Source: Planctomyces sp. SH-PL62 (GTDB taxonomy: Bacteria > Planctomycetota > Planctomycetia > Isosphaerales > Isosphaeraceae). From it: a stretch of DNA of 64,000 nucleotides. The translations under genes and the position numbers were made by a program. The stretch covers positions 3,596,001 through 3,660,000 of the forward strand of contig NZ_CP011273.1 in NCBI RefSeq assembly GCF_001610895.1. The letters run 5' to 3'. A model generated the notes under the pieces. That model was given only the letters and a program-made list of their open reading frames with translations, was not told where the DNA came from and did not search any database. Of this stretch, positions 38,548 through 51,299 are shown piece by piece (position 1 is the stretch's first letter; the number at the start of each line of letters is the position of its first letter).

Positions 38548-39108
38548 ATGGAGTCCATGACGACGAGACTACCCGTGACGTTGGTTTTCGTGTCCGGCGA
38601 CGTCCTGGCGGGGGAGTTCCTGCTCTCGACCGTGGACGGCGATCAAGTCCAGGGCCATCGCCTGGTGCTGAGGTTCGACGGAGAGGAAATCGCGGTCGCC
38701 GATTGCGAGTATTTCTCGGCCCTCGCCGCGATCCGGTCGGCTCTCGAACCGCGAGGCCTCGCTCCCCGCTGCTACGGCGCCAGTCGAAACGTGTACCCGT
38801 CCCGATTGACTCGGGATTGGGGCGGCATGCGCGCTTATCGTATGTTTCTGGGGCGTCCGGGGGCCGTTGAGGACCTCGTCTCCATCTTCGACGACGGGCC
38901 CGACGTGGACCCGGTCTCCGTCCAGGTCCAGGAGGAGTTCTACCTGGAGTGGACGCGAAGCCTGGATCCGACCCGGAGAGTGGCGGCGGAGGCTGCGGCG
39001 GCCAGGCCTTCGCGTCGCTTCCGGTGGCTCCCGATTTTCAATACGAGGAAAGGGCTGACCGTCCCGGACCCTGGGGCGGACGTCGCATCGGCGGAAGCCC
39101 CGCGATGA
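38548..39108 (+). CDS. Unknown protein, has a degraded partial copy downstream
   Basis: 186 aa from the ATG at 38548; a second ATG at 38557 is possible. N-terminal beta-rich part (LPVTLVFVSGDVLAGEFLLS) and a C-terminal acidic/aromatic region (DLVSIFDDGPDVDPVSVQVQ) followed by a basic Arg-rich tail. No family recognised. The region SIFDDGPDVDPVSVQVQEEF recurs in diverged form at 39927, so the locus has had a local duplication. No signal peptide. Confidence 0.6.
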   Translation: MESMTTRLPVTLVFVSGDVLAGEFLLSTVDGDQVQGHRLVLRFDGEEIAVADCEYFSALAAIRSALEPRGLAPRCYGASRNVYPSRLTRDWGGMRAYRMFLGRPGAVEDLVSIFDDGPDVDPVSVQVQEEFYLEWTRSLDPTRRVAAEAAAARPSRRFRWLPIFNTRKGLTVPDPGADVASAEAPR

Positions 39109-39349
39109 TGCGGAGATCCGAAGGTTCCGGAGCCGGTCGCCATGGTGGCGGCGCCCACCGCCGCGCGGTCGCCGGCCGTCGTCGAAGCGGCGGGGCGTCA
39201 GGGCCCTCACCCGGCCCATCAAGGCAATCCCCGCCCCTCCTCCCATCTCATCACCATCCCCACTCGTTCCCCACCGTTGCCCCCGCCCGAATCCTGGGCG
39301 GTCGGTCTTTCGCGGACCCCCGGGGTCGGCCATCACAAAAGAGGCTGTC

Positions 39350-39847
39350 ATGAGTTCACCGCTGTTCCCCGGCGCCGATGTGCGGTACGGCGCGATGTCT
39401 GATGACGCGACGGCCCGTCATGAAGCGATCGTCGACCTGTTCGGTCGTTATCTGATGTGGCTGCGGCGAAGGAATCACGAATCGACGAGGACGCTGACGG
39501 AGGATTCCGTCGCCAGATCGAAGCTGGGGGCCATCCAGCGGCGTCCGTTCGACGGGGCTTCGGAGTTGGCCGACGACGAGCGCGAGGTCGCAATCCTCCT
39601 GGCGGAGGCCTCGGCTGACAGGTTCATACGATCGTTTTTTCATTTTCTGAACCATCAGGGGACGGACTTCCCCCTGGGCGAGGGGCATCACCTCCGATTC
39701 CGCCTTGAGGTCGAGGTCTCTCGGAATCGCGACGGCGAGATCGTCGAGCGCGACGTCATCAATCGGGGTGGGGCAAGGTGCCTGCACGACTATTGGGGGA
39801 GGTGGATCAATCGGGCCGGCGACGAGATCGCCCCCGCATCGGAATGA
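39350..39847 (+). CDS. Unknown protein (165 aa)
   Basis: Start ATG at 39350 with GAGG 5 nt upstream. The sequence is charged, with phrases AIVDLFGRYLMWLRRRNHES, FIRSFFHFLNHQGTDFPLGE and ARCLHDYWGRWINRAGDEI, predicted mixed alpha/beta and cytoplasmic. No known family. It sits between the intact 186-aa gene and its degraded partial copy. Local base composition is slightly less GC-rich than neighbours, which might reflect recent arrival. Confidence 0.6.
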   Translation: MSSPLFPGADVRYGAMSDDATARHEAIVDLFGRYLMWLRRRNHESTRTLTEDSVARSKLGAIQRRPFDGASELADDEREVAILLAEASADRFIRSFFHFLNHQGTDFPLGEGHHLRFRLEVEVSRNRDGEIVERDVINRGGARCLHDYWGRWINRAGDEIAPASE

Positions 39848-39926
39848 GGAGCCGATTCCGACCCGGCGGGGATGCGTGATGGAGCGTTGGCCCCGGAGCG
39901 GAGTGCCGTGACCCAGGCTGGGTCGC

Positions 39927-40040
39927 ATGGCCGATTCCGTCGACATCTTCGAGGAGGGACGGGGTGTCGATCCGGCCTCGGTCGAGGACCACGAGGCCTT
40001 CCTTCCGGAGTGGCTCGGCCGTCTCGGCGGTAGACGGGAA
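39927..40040 (+). pseudogene. Degraded partial paralog of the 186-aa gene
   Basis: The frame from 39927 (DSVDIFEEGRGVDPASVEDH ... LPEWLGRLGG) aligns to the C-terminal part of the 186-aa protein (DLVSIFDDGPDVDPVSVQVQ ... LEWTRSLDP). Everything N-terminal to this is missing, and downstream the frame runs into a terminator. It is most likely a remnant of a tandem duplication, not a functional gene. Confidence 0.55.
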
Positions 40041-40064
40041 TCGGGGGCGGGTCGCAACGGAAAA

Positions 40065-40108
40065 CGGCCGTCCCCGATCCGGCAGGGATCGGGGACGGCC
40101 GCGTTTTT
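40065..40108. terminator. Strong bidirectional intrinsic terminator
   Basis: A perfect 16-bp stem (CGGCCGTCCCCGATCC at 40065-40080 and its complement at 40086-40101) with a 5-nt loop. TTTTT follows at 40104-40108 on the plus strand, and AAAA at 40061-40064 gives TTTT on the minus strand. It ends the convergent subtilase gene and the small genes at 38548-40040. Confidence 0.85.
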
Positions 40109-40131
40109 CACGACGATTCAGCCGTTCGGGA

Positions 40132-43100
40132 TCAGGTGAACGGGTTCTTGATGTCGTCCCAGAGCTTCTCGAGGGCGCTCTTCTTGCCGGCTTCGGCCTT
40201 GGCGGCCTTCTGGGCCGCGGCCTTGGCGGCCTGGGCCTGGGCGGCGGCCTGCTGCTGGGCGGCCAGCTCGGCCGCGGCGGTCTTGGCGGCGGCCGACGGG
40301 TCGGGGGTCGTCGGCGTCGTCGGGACTTCGGTGGAGACCGCGGCCGTCGACACGGGCGTCGCGGCGGCGGCCGGATCGGTCGTCTGGTCGGCGACCAGGG
40401 GCGTGGCCGTCGGCAGCGTGGTGCTCGGCTTGCCGGTCTGCTGGTTCTGGTTCGCCAGGTTGACCAGGGCGGCCACGATCTGGTTCGACTGGTCGCCGGT
40501 CGCGGCCGGAGTCGTGGTCGTCGGGGTCGGGGTCGGCGTCGGGGTCGGCGTCGGGGTCGGGGTGGGCGCCGGGATCGGCGTCGGGGTCTGATTCTGAGAG
40601 ATCACCCCGCCCTGGACGACGCTGATGAGGTTGACCTTTTGGCCGTTGACCACCTTGGTGGTCGAGATGGCCCTGGACTCCCTTTGCTGGTGCTGCGGGG
40701 AGTTCTGGAACAGCGTGTAGACCGGGAACGACGTGCCGGGGGCCTCGTTGCGGTCGATCTTGAACCGGGCCGGCGACATGCCGCGATAGCGGGCGACGGC
40801 GGCCTTGGGGACCCACATGAAGTTCGGCAGCTTGTGCTGCAGGGCCGTGGTGTTCCGCTGGGCCGTGGGGTCGACGAGGAAGCCGTTGACCGAAGCCCGC
40901 TGGCGGTCGACGACCACATAGTCGTCCGGCTTGGGGAGGAGGGTCTGCGAGAGCATCTTGAGGCTCTCGAGGCTGACCCCGCCCTTGAGCTGGCCGTTGG
41001 CGATGAAGTCGAAGAAGTTGAACCGCCGCTGGAGGACCGCGGGCTGGTCCGGATTCTCGTTGAAGAGGAGGTTGTTGATGCCTCCCTCGGGCTGGGCGTA
41101 GGTGGCGGTGCCGCCGAGGAACCGGGCCATGGCGCCGGCCTCGGGCATGCCCTTGGTGGCGGCCGTGTCGGTGAAGTCCTGGACCTCCTGGGCCGTCAGG
41201 ACGCCGTCGTTGTTGGCGTCGATGATCGGCAGGATGTTGTGGCTGATCAGGTAGTTCAGGGCGATCGTGCCTTCGATCGCGGCGACGGCGTTGCTGACCG
41301 AGACGCGGGCGTAGGCCGGCGGCTCGTTGGCCCCCACGAACTTGTTCTGCTTGTCGGTCGAGCTGACCAGGGCCGGGGTGGCGAGGCTGCCGCCGTCGTT
41401 GAGGTCGAAGGCGGGGACGGCCGTCCAGGCGAGGATGCCGTTGATCCCGTCGGGCGAGTTGTAGGCCGAGAGGTCGCCGATCGCGTGCTGGCCGAAGTTC
41501 AGCGTGCGGACGCCGACCGGGGTGGTCAGGTAGGCGTCCGAGGTGATCCCCTGGTCCTTGTTGATGTTGGTCCAGTAGTCCAGGGCCGAGGCCACCATGG
41601 CGTAGGCGCCGGTCAGGATGCCGGTGGACATCGAGGTCCCGACCTGGGTGAAGGTCAGGCGGTTGGCGGCGTCGCCGGTGCTGTCGGCGGTGGTCCCGCC
41701 GGTGGTGCTCCCGGCCTGGATCTCGGAGAACCGCCTGCGGAACGTCGGCACGTCGATCGCCGGGGCGGCGAAGTCGGTGGCGATGCCGCGGTTGACGGCC
41801 CCCGGGATGCGGTCGTTCCAGATGTTGAAGTCGGCCCCGGCGAAGATGTCGACGTTCCCCGCGACGTTGGTGTCGGTCCCGCCGCCGCCGGTCCCGCCGC
41901 CGCCGGCGTTGGTCCCGCCCGCGGTGGCCGTCCCGCCGATCGAGATGGCGTTGCCGAAGACCAGGATCGGGCCGCGCGGGTTGGGGATCGCCCCCACGGG
42001 GACGTTGTTCGGCGTCGTGTTGACGTCCCCGGCGTACGGGAACGGATAGACGCCCGTCACCGAGATCGTCTCGTTGAGGATGGCCGGCAGCGACATGCCA
42101 TTGGTGTCGCCCAGCGAGGGATCGTCGGCGTTGCTCCGGAACTGGCCGGTGTTCGTGCTGCCGGTGGTGGTGCCGCCGCCGGTGCCGCCGCCGGTCCCGC
42201 CGCCGGTGGTCCCGCCGCCCGAGCCCAACCCGAGCGGAGAGCCGAACTGGCCGGCCGCCGCGATCGGCGCGATCCCGAGCTGGCGGAACTTCTTGAGCTG
42301 GAGCTTCAGGGCGATGACGATCTGGGGGTAGTTGCGGTACGCCTGGGCCTCGCTGGTCCAGGTCTGGGTAGTGCCGAAGGCCATCGTCGAGGCGATGACG
42401 CGGGACACCTGGCCCGGCCGCACCGGGTCGTTGACGTAGGGCCGCGAGGCGACGTAGGCCAGGCCGTTGTAGACGCCGTTGGTGGTCGTCAGGGCGTTGG
42501 CCGCCGCGGTCAGGCTGGTGGTCCCGCCGGTGTTGCCGCCGGTGCCGCCCCCGGTGCCGCCCCCGGTCCCGCCGCCGCCGGTGGTCCCGCCGATGGAGAT
42601 GGTCCGGTTGCCGAAGTAGGGGGAGAAGATCGACACCGGGTCCAGGGTCGCCTGGGGCACGAACTGGGCGACCACGCCCGCCACCGGCGTGCCGTGGCCG
42701 TCGAAGCTGTTGGCGAGGACGGTGCCGGTGGTGGTGGTGCCGCCGCCGGTGCCGCCTCCGGTGCCGCCGCCGCCGGTGGTCGTGGTGCTCGTGTCGAGCG
42801 AGGCGACGTCGATGTTGCCGTTGCCCCCGGTGTAGAGGTTTTTGCCGGCCCCGACGCGTCCCCGGAAGGGGGAGGAGAGGGAGTCGACGCCCGTGTCGAC
42901 GACCGCCACCGCACTGCCGCGGCCGTCATACGGCACGCCCAGGGTGCGGAGGTCGTTCAGGCCGATCAGCGAGCCGGAGGTCGAGCCGGCGAGGCTGGAG
43001 CTCGTCTTGAACTGCCAGATGCCGTCGCCGTCCGAGGCGTAGAAGGTCGTGCCGTCGGCGGAGAAGGTGATGCTCAGGGTCGAATCCATGAAGCTGGTCG

Positions 43101-44688
43101 AGTCCTGGGCGCCCGAGGTGTTGAAACCCTGGGCGAACACCGAGATGACGCCGCCCGGCGTGATCCGGATGACCCGGCCGCCGACGTTGCTGCCGCCGGT
43201 CGTGTTGCCGTTGCGGACGATCGGCACCAGCGGGTTGGTCGCGGCGTTGTAGGGCTGCGTCGGGTCGGCCTTCTCGATGCCGATGAAGCCGCTCCCCTGC
43301 ACCGGCACGTTCACGATGACGCCGGCCGGGATGTCCCCTTCCTCGACCGAGGTGACGGGCACGAACAGGCCCGACGCCAGGTCGCTGACGAACAGGTTGC
43401 CGGCGTAGGTCGGCTGGCCGGTGATCGTTAGGCCGGTGGTGGTCCCGGTCGTGGTGGCGGCGTCGGCGGCCTCCAGGCCGATCGATTGGGCGAAGTAGCT
43501 GTACTGGTCGAAGGCGATGTCCTGGAACCGCCGGAACGGCGTGCTCAGGATCGACGACTCGTCGACCACCAGGGTCTCGGCGGTCGTCGCGTCGGTCACC
43601 ACCGTCGCGCCGATCAGGAAGTCGCCGTTGGAGCCCTGGACGCCGCTGAACCCCGGCGTCGCCGGGATCCCGCCGCCCGAGGGCGTGCCGAAGTCGGTGA
43701 AGGCGGAGTAGACCGGCGAGAAGTAGTCGATGTTCGCCTGGGTCATGCCCACGATCGGCCCGAACGACATCCCGGTCTCCGAGACTCCCTTCGGGAGGCT
43801 CGCGGCGTTCGAGATGACCTGGCCCGGCGAGTACTGGTTGGCGTCGAAGAACAGGGCCGCCATGGTCCCGCCCGTCGAGCTGACGCCGCTGCCGGCGATC
43901 ACCCCGCGGAGGAACTTCTGGAACTCCGGTCCCGGCACGACGACGGCCGTCGGGTTGATGTTGAACTTGGTCGCCGCCTGGCCGTCGGTCAGGGTGACGA
44001 AGGCCCCCATGAACGAGCCGTCGGCGCCGATCCGGTAGATCGCGTTCTTGGCCGGGTCGGAGCGGTCCGCCGTGGTGACCAGCATCGACGCCTTGCCGTC
44101 GATGTAGCCCTCGGAGTCGAACGCGATGTCGTACCAGTTGGTGAGACCGGTCGCGTCGACCGCATCCCCGGTCGCCCCGCCCAGCGAGTTCGCCGCCGGG
44201 TTGCTCCCGTCAGTGTTCAGGGCGTTGGGATCGATCTGGCTCATCACCGTGTTCAGGTCGAAGAACACGCTGGCCTTGCCCGTCGCCGGGTCGATCCGGT
44301 AGATCACGCCCGGGCGGTCCACGGCCCCTTCGACGTCGCCGCCGCCGCGGGAGACGGCGTAGAGGCCGTTGCCGAAGATCCCGCCCGGCCCGGCCTGGAT
44401 CCGGACCATGTCGCCGCCGAACGACGACAGCGGGGTCAGCTCGGCCACCGACGTGATCGGCGCGGGGCTGGTGAGCGTGTCGGCCTCGGTGTTCGAGCTG
44501 ACGACGACCGTCCCCAGGAAATTGTTGGTCGGCGTTTCCGCCGCCGTGAACACGGCCTGCGTCGGAAAGATCGGCACCACCGGGGCGAGCAGGGCGCGCT
44601 GCTCCAGGGGGGTGGGGCCTTCGAGCTTGATGTTGCGATGACGCCGCTTCGCTGGGCCCTGAGCCCGCGGTCGGGATGGCTGAGACAT
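40132..44688 (-). CDS. Giant secreted subtilase (S8) with Gly-Thr tracts, EF-hand and Pro-Thr linker
   Basis: 1518 aa from the ATG at 44688, with AGGAGA upstream. The N-terminus carries the planctomycete export motif PLEQRALLAPV. Residues 60-560 resemble a beta-propeller of NHL/PEP type. The subtilisin domain has Asp598 (AVVDTGVD), His665 (DGHGTPVAGVVA) and Ser1019 (VGTSMSTG). The usual oxyanion Asn segment reads AAAGQFGS, with Gln in place of Asn. Four Gly-Thr tracts (about 636-655, 700-725, 823-845, 915-938) sit between core elements. A perfect EF-hand is at 1157-1168 (DANNDGVLTAQE), and a Pro-Thr tract (1368-1393) precedes an Ala/Gln-rich helical tail. Probably a surface protease; activity unproven given the Asn change. 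Confidence 0.9.
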   Translation of the reverse strand: MSQPSRPRAQGPAKRRHRNIKLEGPTPLEQRALLAPVVPIFPTQAVFTAAETPTNNFLGTVVVSSNTEADTLTSPAPITSVAELTPLSSFGGDMVRIQAGPGGIFGNGLYAVSRGGGDVEGAVDRPGVIYRIDPATGKASVFFDLNTVMSQIDPNALNTDGSNPAANSLGGATGDAVDATGLTNWYDIAFDSEGYIDGKASMLVTTADRSDPAKNAIYRIGADGSFMGAFVTLTDGQAATKFNINPTAVVVPGPEFQKFLRGVIAGSGVSSTGGTMAALFFDANQYSPGQVISNAASLPKGVSETGMSFGPIVGMTQANIDYFSPVYSAFTDFGTPSGGGIPATPGFSGVQGSNGDFLIGATVVTDATTAETLVVDESSILSTPFRRFQDIAFDQYSYFAQSIGLEAADAATTTGTTTGLTITGQPTYAGNLFVSDLASGLFVPVTSVEEGDIPAGVIVNVPVQGSGFIGIEKADPTQPYNAATNPLVPIVRNGNTTGGSNVGGRVIRITPGGVISVFAQGFNTSGAQDSTSFMDSTLSITFSADGTTFYASDGDGIWQFKTSSSLAGSTSGSLIGLNDLRTLGVPYDGRGSAVAVVDTGVDSLSSPFRGRVGAGKNLYTGGNGNIDVASLDTSTTTTGGGGTGGGTGGGTTTTGTVLANSFDGHGTPVAGVVAQFVPQATLDPVSIFSPYFGNRTISIGGTTGGGGTGGGTGGGTGGNTGGTTSLTAAANALTTTNGVYNGLAYVASRPYVNDPVRPGQVSRVIASTMAFGTTQTWTSEAQAYRNYPQIVIALKLQLKKFRQLGIAPIAAAGQFGSPLGLGSGGGTTGGGTGGGTGGGTTTGSTNTGQFRSNADDPSLGDTNGMSLPAILNETISVTGVYPFPYAGDVNTTPNNVPVGAIPNPRGPILVFGNAISIGGTATAGGTNAGGGGTGGGGTDTNVAGNVDIFAGADFNIWNDRIPGAVNRGIATDFAAPAIDVPTFRRRFSEIQAGSTTGGTTADSTGDAANRLTFTQVGTSMSTGILTGAYAMVASALDYWTNINKDQGITSDAYLTTPVGVRTLNFGQHAIGDLSAYNSPDGINGILAWTAVPAFDLNDGGSLATPALVSSTDKQNKFVGANEPPAYARVSVSNAVAAIEGTIALNYLISHNILPIIDANNDGVLTAQEVQDFTDTAATKGMPEAGAMARFLGGTATYAQPEGGINNLLFNENPDQPAVLQRRFNFFDFIANGQLKGGVSLESLKMLSQTLLPKPDDYVVVDRQRASVNGFLVDPTAQRNTTALQHKLPNFMWVPKAAVARYRGMSPARFKIDRNEAPGTSFPVYTLFQNSPQHQQRESRAISTTKVVNGQKVNLISVVQGGVISQNQTPTPIPAPTPTPTPTPTPTPTPTTTTPAATGDQSNQIVAALVNLANQNQQTGKPSTTLPTATPLVADQTTDPAAAATPVSTAAVSTEVPTTPTTPDPSAAAKTAAAELAAQQQAAAQAQAAKAAAQKAAKAEAGKKSALEKLWDDIKNPFT

Positions 44689-44982
44689 TCCATGATCTCC
44701 TAACGCTGGACTCGTCCGTCCTGAACCGAGGCCGAGACGCCCGGCAATCCTCAGTATCGGCGCACCTGGCGTTTGACGATGAGTCGAAACATCCGGCAAG
44801 ACCCGGACTCGGGTTGCAACCCGCGCACTCGGATCTTTTCTCACCTTCTGAATCGGTCGGCGACGGCGGCGTCGATCAGCGAAAGGGGCTTCGCAAGCGG
44901 AAAAATCGCTATTTCCGGGCCGTGGGGCGGGCGGCGAGGCCGAGGACCGGCCGGAGGGGGGCGGGGAGGGGCCGAACGCAAC

Positions 44983-45025
44983 GCGGGAGATCGCGAGGAG
45001 CGGACGGCTCCTCGCGATCTCCCGC
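44983..45025. terminator. 18-bp hairpin downstream of the DUF3467 gene
   Basis: Perfect 18-bp stem (44983-45000 paired with 45008-45025, beginning GCGGGAGATCGCGAGGAG) with a 7-nt loop, 37 nt beyond the DUF3467 stop on the minus strand. No clean T-run. It lies in the 374-bp gap 44689-45062, which also holds the subtilase upstream region; no gene or convincing promoter pair was seen there. Confidence 0.55.
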
Positions 45026-45062
45026 GATTGGATTTCCGGGATTCGATCGGGGGTCGGTCGAC

Positions 45063-45440
45063 TTACTCGACGACGCCCTTGGGGCCGGCCGGGGCGCCGC
45101 CGGACTGGGCCTGCTGCGGGACGTGGGCGCGGCGGCGGACGTCGAGCTCGATCGAGCCGAAGGTCCCCTCGTGCCGCTGGATCGTCATACCCAGCGCGGT
45201 CAGGAGCCGCTTGGCCGTGTAGAAGTTCATCACGAGCCGCTGGTTCGCCTTGACGTCCTGCCGGCCCTGAGCGAACGGCTGGGGATTGAGGCCGAAGTCG
45301 AGGATGACCTCCTCCGGCGTCGCCGTCACGCGGCAGAAGTTCGAGTACGACGGCACCGTGGCCGAATCGTCGACGACGACTTCGGTGGTCACCTGCTGCT
45401 GCTGCGTGGGGTTCTCAGGCTCGCTCATTTCCAGATCCAT
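45063..45440 (-). CDS. DUF3467 domain protein
   Basis: 125 aa. The body has the DUF3467 pattern VPSYSNFCRVTATPEEVILDFG and LVMNFYTAKRLLTALGMTIQRHE. The family is small, cytoplasmic and uncharacterised, with mostly beta structure. The start could be the ATG at 45440 or 45428 (MSEPEN); the second is equally plausible. A Gln-rich stretch near the N-terminus and a Gly/Pro-rich tail are probably disordered. It follows waaA after 121 nt in the same direction. Confidence 0.88.
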   Translation of the reverse strand: MDLEMSEPENPTQQQQVTTEVVVDDSATVPSYSNFCRVTATPEEVILDFGLNPQPFAQGRQDVKANQRLVMNFYTAKRLLTALGMTIQRHEGTFGSIELDVRRRAHVPQQAQSGGAPAGPKGVVE

Positions 45441-45561
45441 CCTATTCTTGCTTGGGCCGCCGTGCGGTTCCTGGACCGTGTCCGGGAGAGGAGTCCACGG
45501 CGAGTTCTCGGTCCCGGGTCCACGATATCAGGTGCAGACTATCGCGAAACGAAAAAATCGA

Positions 45562-46872
45562 TCAAGCCGATTTTTGCGCGCCGGAGGATTCGACCAGCCG
45601 GTCCAGCTCGGACAGGGTCCGCCCCGAGGCGCCGTGCTGGGCGAGCACGAACCGACGGCCCGCCTCGCCCCGCGCCGCGGCCTTCTCGGGATCGTCGAGA
45701 TCTTCGCGAAGGAGGATCGCCATCTCGCGGGGGCCGGCCACCCGTCGGGCGGCGTCGCGCGCCAGGAGCTGGGCCACCGTCTCGCGGAAGTTGGCCGTGT
45801 GCGGGCCGAACATCACGGAGGCGCCGTAGGCGGCCGGCTCCATCATGTTCTGGCCCCCCCGCCCGGGCAGGAGGCTGCCGCCCACGAACGCCACGTCGGC
45901 CAGGCCCCAGACCGCCCCGAGTTCGCCGAGGGTGTCGATCAGGACGATCGGCGCCGGCTTGCCGGCCGGAGAAGGCGTCACGGGGCCGCGACTGCGGCGC
46001 ACCACCGTCTCCCCCTCGGACTCAAGCCAACGGGCCACCGCCTCGAACCGCTCGGCGTGGCGGGGGACCAGGACGAGCCGGAGCCGGGGGTGGTCGCGAC
46101 GCGCCCCGCGGTAGGCGGCGAGCGCCGCTTCCTCTTCCCCGTCCATCGTGCTCCCGGCCACGAACACGAGGTCCGCGGCCATGAGCCCCAACTCCGCGCG
46201 GAGTTCCCGGGTGCGGGCATTGTTGCGATCGCTCTCCAGGCCGTCGAATTTCACCGAGCCGGTGACGCTCACGCGGTCGACGGGGACGCCCAGGTCGACG
46301 AACCGGCGGGCGTAGTCCTCGTCCTGCGCCGCGACGGCGTCGATCCGGTGGAGCGTGGGGCCGAGCGGGCGGCGGATCCGCCGGTAACCGCGATGGCTCC
46401 GCTCGCTCAGGCGGGCGTTGATGACCGCCACCTTGGCCCCGGACCGCTTGGCCGACCTGATCAGGTTGGGCCACAGCTCCAACTCGACGAGCGCCAGCAC
46501 CGTCGGCCGGACGCGGGTCATCGCCCGCCGGGTCGCCCAGCTGAAGTCGAAGGGGGCGTAGAACGTGATCAGCTCGGGGAAGGTCCGCCGGGCCACGGCC
46601 AGGCCGGTCGGGGTGGTCGTTGAGATCACGACCTCCCAGTTCGGCCGTCGGCGGGCCATCTCGCGGACCAGGGGGCGCAGCAGCAAGACCTCGCCGACGC
46701 TCACGGCGTGGAACCAGAGGCAGGGGCCTCCCCCCATCCGGTTGGGCGCATCCCCCGAGAATTTCTCCCAGAGCCCGTCGCGATACTTGCCCGAGCGCAC
46801 CATTCGGAATACGAGGATCGGCGACAGCACGATCAACGTCGCGGCATAGATCAGGTTCAAAACCAGCGGCAT
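45562..46872 (-). CDS. waaA: 3-deoxy-D-manno-octulosonic-acid (Kdo) transferase
   Basis: 436 aa, usual WaaA length. Inner-membrane-anchored GT-B glycosyltransferase that adds Kdo to lipid A. N-terminal anchor LIYAATLIVLSPILVFRMV, then WFHAVSVGEV, VVISTTTPTGLAVARR, FYAPFDFSWATRRAM, ELELWPNLI, GSVKFDGL, and late VGGSLLPGRGGQNMMEPAAYG, all characteristic. The ATG at 46872 with AAAGGA 9 nt upstream is preferred; a longer frame to 47061 would put the membrane anchor internal. Its presence implies lipid A-Kdo is made, as in many Planctomycetes. Confidence 0.93.
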   Translation of the reverse strand: MPLVLNLIYAATLIVLSPILVFRMVRSGKYRDGLWEKFSGDAPNRMGGGPCLWFHAVSVGEVLLLRPLVREMARRRPNWEVVISTTTPTGLAVARRTFPELITFYAPFDFSWATRRAMTRVRPTVLALVELELWPNLIRSAKRSGAKVAVINARLSERSHRGYRRIRRPLGPTLHRIDAVAAQDEDYARRFVDLGVPVDRVSVTGSVKFDGLESDRNNARTRELRAELGLMAADLVFVAGSTMDGEEEAALAAYRGARRDHPRLRLVLVPRHAERFEAVARWLESEGETVVRRSRGPVTPSPAGKPAPIVLIDTLGELGAVWGLADVAFVGGSLLPGRGGQNMMEPAAYGASVMFGPHTANFRETVAQLLARDAARRVAGPREMAILLREDLDDPEKAAARGEAGRRFVLAQHGASGRTLSELDRLVESSGAQKSA

Positions 46873-47187
46873 CCCGGGGAATCCTTTCCCGATAGAGAGC
46901 GAGTGGTCCGCTCGACGAGACGCGAATTGATCAAGCAATCGCCGTGCCCGCCGCCGTTCGAGACCCCTGACCGACCTTTCGCGAACCGTCGCGGCGTCCG
47001 AGCCCTCGCTTGCCACCGCCGGCATGGGAAAACCCACGACGGCCAGCGGATGTCGACTCAAACGCTTGATCCGAAAGGGATAGGGGCGTCGCTCGGGACG
47101 CCCCGAGGCCGCGGGCGGCCCCGGACGCCCGGCCCCTCCGGGGGTCGTCCCGGGGGGCTGGGGGGTCGGCGGGGATGCAACGAATGC
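46873..47187. other. 315-bp gap between secA and waaA
   Basis: No gene seen. It has a weak 8-bp hairpin (GGGGCGTC at 47083-47090 and its complement at 47097-47104, 6-nt loop) that may act at the secA 3' end, and very G/C-rich runs at 47100-47175. No clear promoter for waaA was recognised. Confidence 0.4.
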
Positions 47188-50832
<3,645 letters not shown>

Positions 50833-50886
50833 TGCCGCGTGGTCCCCGTGCGAATGATACGTTGCAGCAAGTCATTGCAATACTGC

Positions 50887-50916
50887 ATCTTACAACGGAC
50901 TTACGGATTTCGTCAA
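50887..50916 (-). promoter_or_regulatory. Sigma-70 promoter of secA
   Basis: On the minus strand TTGACG (50916-50911), an 18-bp spacer, then TAAGAT (50892-50887), giving a leader of roughly 50 nt before the ATG at 50832. The surrounding AT-rich patch supports it. It lies in the 467-bp divergent gap 50833-51299; the rest of that gap, upstream of the Uma2 gene, shows no gene. Confidence 0.65.
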
Positions 50917-51299
50917 CCGCGACGGTGGGTCTCCCCACGCCGGCCTTTCGGCTTTCACGATCCACTTAATGGGACGGCCGACCGCCAGGTTTTCGCCGCG
51001 AGCTCGGATCGCGGGCCAGCTTCCCGGCGTCGACGAGAGCCCGACTTCCCTCGACAGCGAAGGCCGACCGGAGCGCCGACTCTCGAAATTCTACGTCGAT
51101 CCCATCGGCACAGGTCGGATTATCGGCGGTTTTTCGCTTTCAGGTCGCCTTTTCGCTCACATTCCCCGCGAGCGATCTTCCCATGCCGCCCCGACCGCCG
51201 ATTTTCCGCCCGCGCTTCCTCTCGCCGCCCCTTGTCTTCCGAGTCCACCTGGGCGCAGAATCCAGGAGAGCGCCCCGCCACCCCCCACGAGGAACGTCC

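Noticed and set aside
40510-40587. Possible CRISPR-like or satellite repeat
   Set aside because: The regular pattern encodes a Pro-Thr linker in the subtilase, without spacers.
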